Part shown: positions 20,470 through 31,046 of the stretch, one piece after another
How the letters are laid out: each line of letters begins with the position of its first letter
Numbering within the stretch: position 1 is the first letter of the stretch
Source of the DNA: Branchiostoma floridae
Lineage: Eukaryota; Chordata; Leptocardii; Amphioxiformes; Branchiostomatidae
Direction: 5' to 3'
Length of the DNA: 64,000 nt
NCBI RefSeq assembly: GCF_000003815.2
Contig: NC_049987.1
Span: 19,812,614 to 19,876,613 of the forward strand
Notes under the pieces: generated by a model
What the model saw: the letters and a program-made list of their open reading frames with translations, nothing else
Told to the model about the DNA's origin: nothing
The model's database searches: none
Made by a program: the position numbers and the translations under genes

Positions 20470-22827
20470 TCAGTCTTCAGCGATCCCGCCTTCAAAGTTA
20501 GCAACTATCAGAGAAAAAAGATGGTTTTATTTATGTTTTGTTATTTTTAAATATTTTTCCAGATTTCTTATAGGGGAAGGCCACTGACGATACTTGTGTT
20601 ACACAGTCTATGGATGCCTGGGGAACCCTTCCAAGATCTCGTGGCCATACCCTTCTAACTTGAGATAAGCGTTCACAGAACTACCAATAGGACCTCAGGA
20701 TTCTTCATCACTATGATAATCAGTCAAGAAGGAGCTCAGTATTTTCTTTCACTATTGAAACTGGTCATCAAAGCTTGTATTTAGTGGTGCTAAGTCTGAC
20801 AATGATTGGTCCAAGGTGGCACATATGCAGAAATCACTAAGATATTCCGGATTCTCCTGACTCAGGCGTACGTCACATTTCCAATGCGGGCCGACCGGGC
20901 AGCTTTCGGGATCAAAAAGTATGATAGGAAAGACACCAAACTACACAAGACGTAAAGACATTAGTTGTAGGCATTATTTGTGCATATTTTTACGTACACA
21001 TTTCAATTTTTCGTTTCCACAAATATTCCGGTTTGAAAATGTGACGTAGGCCTAACCAATGGAAGGGCTGCTAAAAGCGTATTTCAGACATTCTAATGTG
21101 ATACTCACCAGGCTGTTTCTGTGGGGGCTGCTGTCCTCTCGCGGCTTGCGGGGGGATCCAGGGCCCCTGCATGACCGGTGGCATCTGCCCCTGACCTTGC
21201 CCCTGCCCGGGAACTTGGGGAGGAGGCGGGAACCGGTTTCCCCCCATGGGCACAATGTCGTCGTTTCCAGGCTTTGGCCCTTCTCCGCGGGCCACGTTCT
21301 CCCAGAACTTCTTCATCGCCTCCTCAGCCTTCTTCCTCATCTCTTCGTGCTTCGCCCTCATCTCCTCCTCCTGCTCCGGAGTCAGGGATGGGGGAGTGCC
21401 TGCTCCGGGAGGAGTGCCTGCTCCGGGCTCACCGGTCCCCTCGCTGACGTACTGCGTATCAATATTTCACAAATGATCACTTTTGAATTGTTACAACAAT
21501 CAGATACAAAATAAGTATTTGTTTGAACCTTTGTTTAGTCATTCAAGCTCAAATCGGCCTGCAAGCCGCTTTTCATTGAGGTCATGAGGGAAGAGGCAAG
21601 GGTCAGACAAAGTATATAACAGAGATGCAATGTATATAGTTTAAAGTCCTTATGAGTCTCATAATTAACTATGGTTCCCTAGATTGAGCTGTAAAACGTC
21701 TGGCGACACCTTGGAGGAAGCTTGCAATAAACAGGGTTGAGTGTAAGATCTGAAGAAAGACTGATTGCAGCTGCAGAGTGTACATACCATGCACAGCAGT
21801 AGAACACAGTGGACTTAAACTACTACATCTTGTCCATGAAATATCTATGCACTTCCAAGATTCTTTGCTTGCTCAGGCGGACCGGTACCTGTTGTTTCAT
21901 CAAACATCCTGAGAAACATGTCCTGTTGTGTTCTTCAGACTTATGAAGTATAATAGAGTATATGTACGGCCCCCATTCCACTTGACGGCGCTCTCACCGC
22001 GCTCCTATGGCGACCTTGGCGATCCCACTGCGCTCTCAAAGCGATGGTCACATTTGCCATCACCGTGAGAGCGCCGTCCCAGTGGAATGGGGGCATTACA
22101 GATGGATCAATTAATCTATTCAACCCAATAAAAGCAAAACAACTCACCCCAAGGTAGGGGTGTCCGTAGTATGGGTAGGCTCCGTAGTGGTAGGGATATC
22201 CGTATCCGTAGCCACTATAGCCGTAGTTGTAAGGATAACCGTAATTATAAGGGTATCCATAGCTCTGGAGAAACAAAAGGAACAAAACAATAAATTTGGA
22301 TGCTACATCAGAAAGGTGCCATCTCTGGTTGATATATTTGGGAAATAGATTTGATATCATTGTAGTTTTGTCGAGGTTATCATAGGCACTGAGTAGGTAG
22401 ATAGATATGATGGGAAGGACTAGCGGATACATGGCACAATTTTCCATTTCAATCCAGCTGAGCTCTGCACGACACATCCAAAACTGTCCAAAGAATGTCC
22501 TCACTTCTTCCGTACGACATATGTGACATATGTGACATGTGATAGTTCAGAAGCTAAAACAAAAAAAATTATAAGAAAAAAGTTTTATGATCTTACGTAT
22601 GGGTATCCGTATCCATATCCGTATCCGTAGTAAGGGTAGGCATAGCCGGCCCCACCGTAGCTGACGTAGGAGCTGGGGACGCAGAGGGCCCGTCCCACAG
22701 CCGGGAACTCCTGGCAGGTGTACCCGCCGCCGTTGCAGTCTTCGTCGCTCTCACACGTATTGGAGAGGGCTGGGTGGGACCCTGTATACCCGTACCCGTA
22801 TCCTCCATAATACGGGTAATACTGTGC
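20470..22827 (-). CDS. Cassette A: Tyr/Gly-rich secreted protein with one 4-Cys module
   Basis: Exons (minus strand): 22827-22597, 22264-22148, 21451-21109 and 20504-20470 (stop TGA). Total 726 nt, 241 residues; the phases (0,0,0,1) agree at every join. Exon 1: AQYYPYYGGYGYG, a 4-Cys module (CESDEDC..GYTC...LC), then a YGYGYGY run. Exon 2: 17 Tyr in 39 residues. Exon 3: EGTGEP start, a SLTPEQEEE / AKHEEMRKKAEE charged helix, a VPMGG motif and a Pro/Gln-rich end. Exon 4 ends ANFEGGIAED. It is paralogous, exon by exon, to cassette B. The composition suggests an extracellular structural protein that could be cross-linked through tyrosine, which is inference. No local signal exon was found. Confidence 0.75.
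20868..21054. mobile_element. MITE family 3, copy a
   Basis: The ends GGCGTACGTCACATTTCC and GAAAATGTGACGTAGGCC are inverted repeats. The interior shares GACCGGGCAGCTTT with the copy at 62796-62997. It lies in the last intron of cassette A. Confidence 0.7.
21967..22096. mobile_element. Short MITE related to family 1
   Basis: The ends GGCCCCCATTCCACTTGACG and the inverted CGTCCCAGTGGAATGGGGGC enclose about 90 bases rich in GCGCTCTCA-type motifs. The TIRs clearly resemble family 1 (CCCCCTTTCCACTAGACGG) but the body is much shorter. It sits in an intron of cassette A. Confidence 0.75.
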
Positions 22828-24169
22828 CTGTAGAAAAGCCAGACAGAACCGTGTAAGTGGCGCTCAAGCAAATGTTGTACGAGGAACGGGGTAAGATAGA
22901 ACACTACAAAGGAGAAAGGCTCTGAGGCCATCTATGGTTAACATTGGCTCAACCGCAAAATATTGGAAGGCCCAAATTTGAAACTAACTCGTGAGGAGAA
23001 GAGGGTAACTCCATGAGGCAGTCCAGGTGAAGTTAGAACTTATATAAGATATAAGACTTTTTCACCGGCAAATAAAGAACTTTTTTCGAAGGAAGAATCG
23101 TTGTAAAACATGGTGCGATAGATCTAGACATTGCCGCTAAGTCTATTCATTTTGGGGCATTTGAGGGGAGTTTAATTGATATTTTTCTTCATGATGCAAT
23201 AACACCGTCTATTTCTGTAATATAATGCGCATTAGGATTCACTATATCTTTTATTCTATCACAGCTCTATTTCAAGTAATCAATAATCATGTTTTAGGAC
23301 CTATCTACCGTCTTTACGATAACGGCAGTAACACAACAAAAGGAACAAATTGCAGCATACCTTCAGGGGGCATTCCGAGGATGCTGCGGCCAGTCCAGAA
23401 CAAAAAAATCTACACCACAGAGTCAACATAGGGGCGGTGCGAAATGATATCACACCAGGTTTGAGCCAATTAAAGATATAGCAACGGATGTAAGGCTCAC
23501 ACTCTCACAACCATCCTGCAGATAATACACATTTGTATGTTCGATCAAAGAATACAATCATACAGCCTCGACTAGCATCGTCATCTGCAAAACAGCAGCT
23601 TTTATTTCAAAAATCATATACATGGTTTGAAACCAGGTGGTAGTCCGTGAGCACACAGCAATAATAAGAGCGAGAATATCTTCGTTTATGATACTGACGT
23701 ATGACGCAAACTACGTACGCAATCCACATTTCTTTTTCCACATTTGTATAAGACACGTAAAGAATACATGTATTTTGTATCGCAAAATATCATGCGTTCA
23801 AATTGTATTTTCCCTTTGTCAACGTCCGTACCAGAATGAACATGATGATTCCTATTTGATTAATTTTGACTTATTCCTTATCAATTGTACACTAGATTTC
23901 AGCAGTTGTAATCGACACGAGACTGTCAATCTTTGGGAGCTCTATGTCAAAGGGATGACTTTTAAAATCCACATCAGATTCTTGTTAAAATGGCTTGTGA
24001 TAATCTTAATCAGTCACACATGCTATGCTAAAGATCACCCACACATTGCATTGCTAATCAGCAGGCTTTGCTGGCAGTAGAAATTAAATCAGTGTCCTTG
24101 TCCGGTCTGAGTCTTGTCATCATTTGTGCAAGTAGAACAATCACTGTCTTCAACAACTCCCCTGTGTCT

Positions 24170-27100
24170 TTAATTCACTGCGACTCCGTCGTCGTTTACT
24201 ACAGAAAAAGAATTTTGAAAAAGATGTCATTGATGAGTAGCAAGCCCTTCAAAAGAAGGTTGCTACATAAAACCGTGTTGCCACAGCCGAATATCCCATG
24301 CCAATGTGTAACGAAAATCCAATACTGGGGAAATCAAAGAAAAGTTAGAGTTACCTTACCTCTATTGCAAACGTTATGGCGTTATGATTATCTACTAAAT
24401 GCATTTTGTGCGTGCGACAGCATCAATCAACACAAGCTACGTTACCTTGCTCCTCTGTAGCAGGCCTCCGTCCCCTGGGCACGCGGGGCGGCATCCACCT
24501 CCTCCTCTCCTCCTGGTTACCTTGGTTACCCTGCTCCCCCTGGGGTGGGGGCGGCGGTGGAGGGAGCCATTCACCTCCCATCGGCACCACGTGATCCTCC
24601 AGGCTCTCTCCGGGCTTCAGCTGCTCCTTGCCTTGCCTGTTCCTCCAGAACTCTTCTGCCTTCTTCCTCATCTCCTCGTGTTTGGCCTTCGCCTCCTCCA
24701 GCTGCTCGGGTGTGAGGGTCGGGGGAGGGCCCTGCCGTGGCTCTGCCGTGCCCTCGCCGGTGTACTGAAGTGTGACCGGCAAAATGTGGATTTTCAACAA
24801 CTATACCTACCACAAATGATAGATTTACCTTCCTTACGATTTGAAAGATGAAAGTGAAGATACTTACCCCAACGTATGGGTGACCATAGTACGGGTAGTA
24901 GCCGTAGCCGTAGCCGTAGCCGTAGTAAGGGTATGAGCCGTAGTAGTTGTAGTAGGGGTAGTTATAACCATAGTACCCGGATCCGTAGTAGTCGTAGTAG
25001 TTGTAGTAGGGATATCCGCCATATCCATAGTATCCGTAGTACTACATTCAGAACAAAGAGAAATTTCATTAAGAATAGAGACACAAACTAAGCAATATTG
25101 TCGATGTCGCCTGTTGCTGAAAGGGGTTTTGCTACGTAACATCAAATTGCAATGTGGCACAGACAATATTTTGAACTAGAAAGGCCGACATTTGCTTAAG
25201 AGCAAATACAGCATATTTCAGCCATACCCCTTCCCACGCAACATTGGACTGTTCCAAATCACCCCTGCGCAAAAATGGAACATCCTCTTAACAGTACATT
25301 ATCCCCCAAAGTGGACTGGTATTATGAATTGATTCCAGGTAAAAACAGAGCTTGTTTCTATTTTTCAGAAAATGACAATAATCACACCTTCCATTCAGAA
25401 AATTTTCATCATGACTGAAAATTGTTGAATGACTTCATGTAATGTCATTAACAATTTTCAGTACGATAACTAGGTGTAAGTTTAAAAAAGTATAAGCTCC
25501 TTGTGATGTGGGTACATTCATTATTGCAGTGAACTTTTTTTTATTCAAGTAGGGCATACGATTTAATAATTATCAAGCAGGTGCAGGTACTGTAGGAGCG
25601 TTTGTTTTCTTCAAGCTGTAAAACTGTTAAACTGTTTTACTTTGTATGCAATCAGCCATCGAGCCTATTCTTATTTTAGTTTAACAACTTCCTGCCAGAC
25701 CCGGAAGATACGATTGAACCTTGTTCGAGGATTTATTTTCGTCTGTCTGGTCAGTCTGTTCATACCCTCGAGGCTGGCGCTGAGAGTGTTTTATTGGGCT
25801 GAAACTCTGGCAGTTTAAAGTTACTTACAATTTAAATGTTCAAAGTTTATGTCAAACAACAACAGCACTAGGAAATGTGGCCACTATAGACAGGTGGTCA
25901 CTATAGAGAAAATGCTGATCTATTGACTAGGAGCCATACGTTACACATGATCATTAATCATATAAACATTGCACAGGTAAGCCAATTGTTTAGATGTACA
26001 ATTAAGTTCAAATAATTCTGAACAGAAATATTGATGAGAAAATAATCATTCTCGCCACTGTCTAACTTATAATTACGTATCAAAACTAAACGCAGATTTT
26101 CTAACTAACGCACCTTTCGCCGACTTCATCAAAGGACCGCCGGCTATCAATCAAACACGGCTGTTGATTAGACTTAGAGTTTCAAACAGCCATGTGCTGC
26201 CAGTTGACAGCGAACTTCATGCTACGTGATGTTTTACATTGCTTGGACCTTCTTTCCTACAGCGGTGCTTCTACAAAATATTTAGACTGTAACACTGAGT
26301 CCCACATGTTTTATAGAATAGAATTTGACGCAGAACAGCGTTTTTTGCTGGGTATTTTTCTTGAAACATGTTCGTGGGAATATCAGCGAGGCGGCGACGT
26401 AGGGATATCAGACCGTCAACAAAAGTCGCACGGCGGCTAACGGCGCATCGAAGATACTAGCGCTATAAATAAGCGCTTCAACTAAGGATGGCAACCCGTA
26501 CAATATTTATGTATACTGTTGAGCTAAGTAAAGTTTGTTGTTTATGAGGTTTTAGTTGTCTTTGAAGCTTTGACCCGAAATATTTTAAAGTCAAACTGCT
26601 GAAGAGAAGTAAGTGACTGCTACGATTATCGTAGATATGGCCCTAAAAAAACTGATAAAAGAAGCCTTCTCAATAGTCTAAAATGCAAGAGCTTCCGGGG
26701 GGGCTTCCCCCCCCACACAGTGGCCCTGGACCCCGCCAGGGACATTCGGCGGCCCCCGGACCCCTGTCCGACGCTTTGAAAAAATCCTGGCGAGAAGTCT
26801 GTACGGCCTGAGTCTTCAAGTTAACGTATTGTGTGGTCCCGCTTATGAATATTAATTAGCCTTCGCTGATTGGCCGAACCATTAATTGAATTAACTCTTC
26901 CTGCCGGCTAGACGCAGGTGCAGATGTCGGCTCTGTGGGGTGAACGTCCGAAAGATCATGGCATGGAGAACGAAAGAAAACCAATTTCCCCTAAAAAAAG
27001 TGCTGTAATTAAGCCTTTTACAGTACTTTAAGCCAAAAATTTTACTTGGATCATTTTACCAATTATCTTATGCCTATCTATACCAAATGTTACTCATACC

Positions 27101-28906
27101 AGGGTACAGGGGTGCAAAATATACTGTTATAAGACCGTCAACAACAGTCGCACGGAGCTAACAGCGCAGCGAAAATACCATCGCTAGCGTTTCATCTTCG
27201 GATAACAAGTTATAAGTACTGTTGAACTCAGTAACGTTAAAGTTTGTTTTTAGTTGCCTTTGACGGTTTGACCTGAAATAGTGTTACGCTAAACTCCTGA
27301 AGAGAAGTTAAGTGACTGCTGCGATTATCATAGATATGCCCCTAAGAACTGATACAATATAAAGCCTTCTGAATAGTGTAAAATGCGAGAGCCTCAGGCG
27401 GGCTTCGCTCCCCCTGGCGGGAACACTGCTATATACGGGATCATGAGGCCCCGCTTATGAATATTAATTAGCCTTTGGCCTCCGCTTCGCTGATTGGCTA
27501 GGTCTTTGATTCAATCAACTCTCCGGCTGACGCGCACAGGTGTGGCTCTGTGCGGGGTCACGGAAGGTCACGTCAGGAGGCCAAAAGAAAACAAATTTCC
27601 CCTCAGAAAAGTGCCAAAATTAATCATTTAAAGTTGTTTATGTCAAAAATTTGACTTGAATCTTGTTACCAAGTATCTAATGCCTATCTATACCAAATTT
27701 CAGGTCATTTAATTGTAATACCAGGGTACAGGAGCCAAAAGTGTCCTTTTTTGGTCAAAAATTGGCCAAAAATCGCAAAAAATAAGCCTTTTGTTGCACT
27801 GTACACCAAAAGTGTTATTGAATTTATATGAAGGTATTATCAAGGCACATCTGTGTCAAATTTCAGCTCATTCGGTTGCAATACCAAGGTACAGGAGCCA
27901 AAAGTGTCCTTTTTTGGTCAAAAATTGGTAAAAAAAATCGCAAAAATAAGCATTTTGTTGTACTGTACACCAAAAGTGTTATTGAATTTATATGGGGGCA
28001 TTATCAAGGCACATCTCTGTCAAATTTCAGCTCATTTGGTTGTAATACCAGGGTACAGGGGCCAAAAGTGTCCTTTTTTGGTCAAAAATTGGTCAAAAAA
28101 TCGCAAAAATAAGCATTTTGTTGTACTGTACACCAAAAGTGCTATCGAATTCATATGGGGGCATTATCAAGGCACATCTCTGTCAAATTTCAGCTCATTT
28201 GGTTGTAATATTAGGGTACAGGGGCCAAAATATACAGTTTTGGTCTAAAATTGACCAAAAAAATCTCAATAAAATCATTTTAGAGGCAGATATGAAAAAA
28301 CTGAGAAAAAAGCATCAAGGTATTGGCCCATTCTACCCCTGTGCCAAATTTCAGGTCATTCGGTCCAGGAACGGCGGAGATGAATCACTTTGAAGATTTG
28401 ACAGGAGAAAGAAGAAAGAAAGAAAGAAAGAAACATTACGAATACAATATATTTCACCATACTATGTATGGCTGAAATATAACAAAACTTCTGAAACATC
28501 ATTACATCAGCAATTCTGCACCCAGAAAACGGAATGACAGTAATAAATTGCCAACCAAAATGCGACATGCGTTACCGTTTACGTCATGATTATGAGCTTT
28601 TTCGACCACCAGATTAGCTTGTATTATGTCCATGTCTCTGCATAGTCCGTCTATAGTTAGCCTTACTGGAGACGATAGTAAAAAGATAAAACAACGTACA
28701 TCATATGGGTATCCACCGTATCCGTAGTAGCTGCTGTACGGGTATTGGTACTGGCTTGGCGTGCAATAAGACTTGCCGCTGACGGGCGCGAATTGACACC
28801 GGTACCCGGCGGACCTGCAGTCGCTGTCACTCTCACATTCGGTTGCGTGACCGGACACACCATAGAACTGGTTGTACCCTGGATAACCCGGATAACCCAC
28901 CTGCGC
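24170..28906 (-). CDS. Cassette B: very Tyr-rich secreted protein with one 4-Cys module
   Basis: Exons (minus strand): 28906-28700, 25041-24868, 24764-24446 and 24198-24170 (stop TAA). Total 729 nt, 242 residues; the phases agree. Exon 1: AQVGYPGYPGYNQF, a 4-Cys module (CESDSDC..GYRC...YC), then Tyr/Ser/Gly. Exon 2: 58 residues, 31 of them Tyr, the rest mostly Gly, Pro and Asn. Exon 3: EGTAEP start, a TLTPEQLEEAKAKHEEMRKK charged helix, a VPMGG motif and a poly-Pro/Arg-rich end. Exon 4 ends VNDDGVAVN. Donors GTACGT, GTAAGT and GTAACG, with pyrimidine-AG acceptors. It is a tandem paralogue of cassette A. Probably extracellular and structural; no family name recognised. The signal peptide is either the shared exon at 33682-33747 or unseen. 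Confidence 0.75.
26405..28435. repeat. Repeat block: 0.7-kb tandem duplication plus 164-bp repeats
   Basis: Two related ~0.7-kb copies (from about 26409 and from about 27126) share AGACCGTCAACA..GTCGCACGG and ATGCCTATCTATACCAAAT. They are followed by about four 164-base units starting near 27714, 27877, 28042 and 28205 (CCAGGGTACAGG, CCAAAAGTGT, AAATTTCAGCTCATT). The block ends in a (GAAA)n run at about 28408-28432, typical of a retroelement tail. All of it lies in the first intron of cassette B. Confidence 0.75.
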
Positions 28907-31046
28907 CTAGAGGGGGACGAAAGTCATGAAATACCAGCGGTCAAAATGGTGCGTCTGACAACTGACGCTGCTGGACGGCAGTGCGCTAGGAGGGTCATCG
29001 CAGACCTACCCATACATGGGGGAGAAGGGGGTGATGAAAGGACTACTCAACGTCTACCCAGAGGTGGATACACGTTATGGATGGAGGAAGGGGGCTCAGT
29101 CGTTAAAAAGAAATGACAGCATTCATTTGGTGCCAAATGTTTGTGGAATTTCGATTTATATAAAGCCAGGCATTTTCTACGTTCAACTAACTACGTGACA
29201 AAATCTATGTCTAAAGGTGTTGATCTGAGCAGTGTTTCTGACCTTATGCACAGGAACTTTTGAACGTAAATAGAACACAAACAATCAGCTTTAGATGTTT
29301 TCTTATTAATTAAGCCATATACAACATGTTGGAATGTATGAAAATATGTAATACGGGGTAATCATGTGACGGTGGTCTCAAATGGTGCCTAGGATGAGCT
29401 ACCTTAAGATTTAAGGGCATGAATTGCTTTTTTGTCAAAGTTAATTTTCAGTCATGAAACATTGATCAACCCAAGGTATGACCATAACATGCTGCTCTTC
29501 CTGGCCTACCTACGCTACTGGACACGCCCCACATCATGTGTCGTGTAATGTTAAACCTGATTTGGTTCTCTAAACTGGCCTGCGAAAAGCAAGGAGAACA
29601 GTTTTGAAAGTTTTCAACTTACCAGAGTTTCCGTGTGGTGTTTTGTACTCAGCGGGGACCAACCTCTCCGCAGATAGACATGCCACAGCCGAGTTCGGAT
29701 TATTGTTGAATCAAGTCAATGACAATATGCGGTACATATAATCGTGTCCCTACTTCATTTTTAACGAATCAGAAATGAAGAACTAAGTATTTCTCAGAAA
29801 AAAAGAAATGCCTACATCAGTGACTAGATCATTTTATTTTTCGTACTAAAATATTTTACAAAAATGACAGCTTTCATGCTAGAATATTTTACAAGTACTG
29901 TAATCTTACTGTAATGCTGTTGCATACACATTTCCTAAGTTTTGTTGTTCTATGTTGGATATGTATGATGACTTTGTGTAATTTCTACATGACAATGTCT
30001 TTATAACAGTAAGAAATCCAGCTTCTTCTTTCCAATAAAGAATCTTTCGCTTGAACACATTCTTTCCTTTCATTAGAAGCATTATAAAAGATCATCAGAG
30101 TATCTATGAACAGTTCGGATCGATATGACATAAACAAGAACTATTAAGGGAAAAAAGTGTGCACAATTATTTCTCATTGATTTCCACAAGCATTGTTATT
30201 GCAGCATAACCATCAATATAAAGGGTTTTGTATTATATTTTTGATTTCTTTCAGACTACTGACATTCCACGAAGCCATGGCACGGCTTATAGCATCTCTA
30301 GCAGCCAAAACATCAATACGTAAAATTACAGAAACGCAATTGAAATCTTGTGCTTGATTTCACAAAATCACCTCCTTACATGCAGACGGCATGATTACAG
30401 GTCGCCTATCGATAATCCATTACAAAAGGTAACTAGTGTGAGAACTGCTTTGCACAACTACATTCGCCTCACCTGTTACTGCGGATATTTCAAAGTTGTG
30501 GTCCCATTGTATACACTGTTGTACTCCAGGGCAGATAGCTCTTCGGAGTGAAAAACCTAGAATCGTTACTACTAAAATCTGTTGATGAATTTTATGACAA
30601 AGCAAGTCTTTAAATAGCATTACCTGTCCTTTCTGACATTAGAATGATCATAGCAGATGATGACAAGTTAAGTCTTATCAAATATATAAAACATACGTCA
30701 ACAAAAAAATAGCACCGAGATAAGATTCTTACATTCAACGTTGGACGGTTGACTTTTTCACTAAAAACTCGCTTTCACTGAACGGTAGTTGCAGTTATAT
30801 CCACAACGACAATTTCGAATTTCACTGTGATTGGTTGTCTGTAAACTTCCCCGTGACTGTGGGCAAAATCACTCAGCCATAGTATCCAGACCCGAGGTCC
30901 TACAAGTAAGCAAAGAACGGAACTCTGTAAGTATCGTTGGACATCAAAAGTTTACACCGAAATGTACTGCTCATTTCATGCTTGTCTGCAACATCTTAAA
31001 AACAACAAAAGGAATAAAAGGTTTAAAAATTCAGCATAAAACTTAC

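Noticed and set aside
22593-22931. Frame starting MASEPFSFVVFYLTPFLV as a signal peptide for cassette A
   Set aside because: It runs into the exon in the wrong frame and spans the acceptor CTACAG; no donor joins it in phase 0.
24864-25166. Thr-rich frame on the minus strand over the Tyr-rich exon
   Set aside because: It is the alternate reading of TAC/GGC-rich codons; the Tyr frame alone fits both splice sites and the paralogue at 22148-22264.
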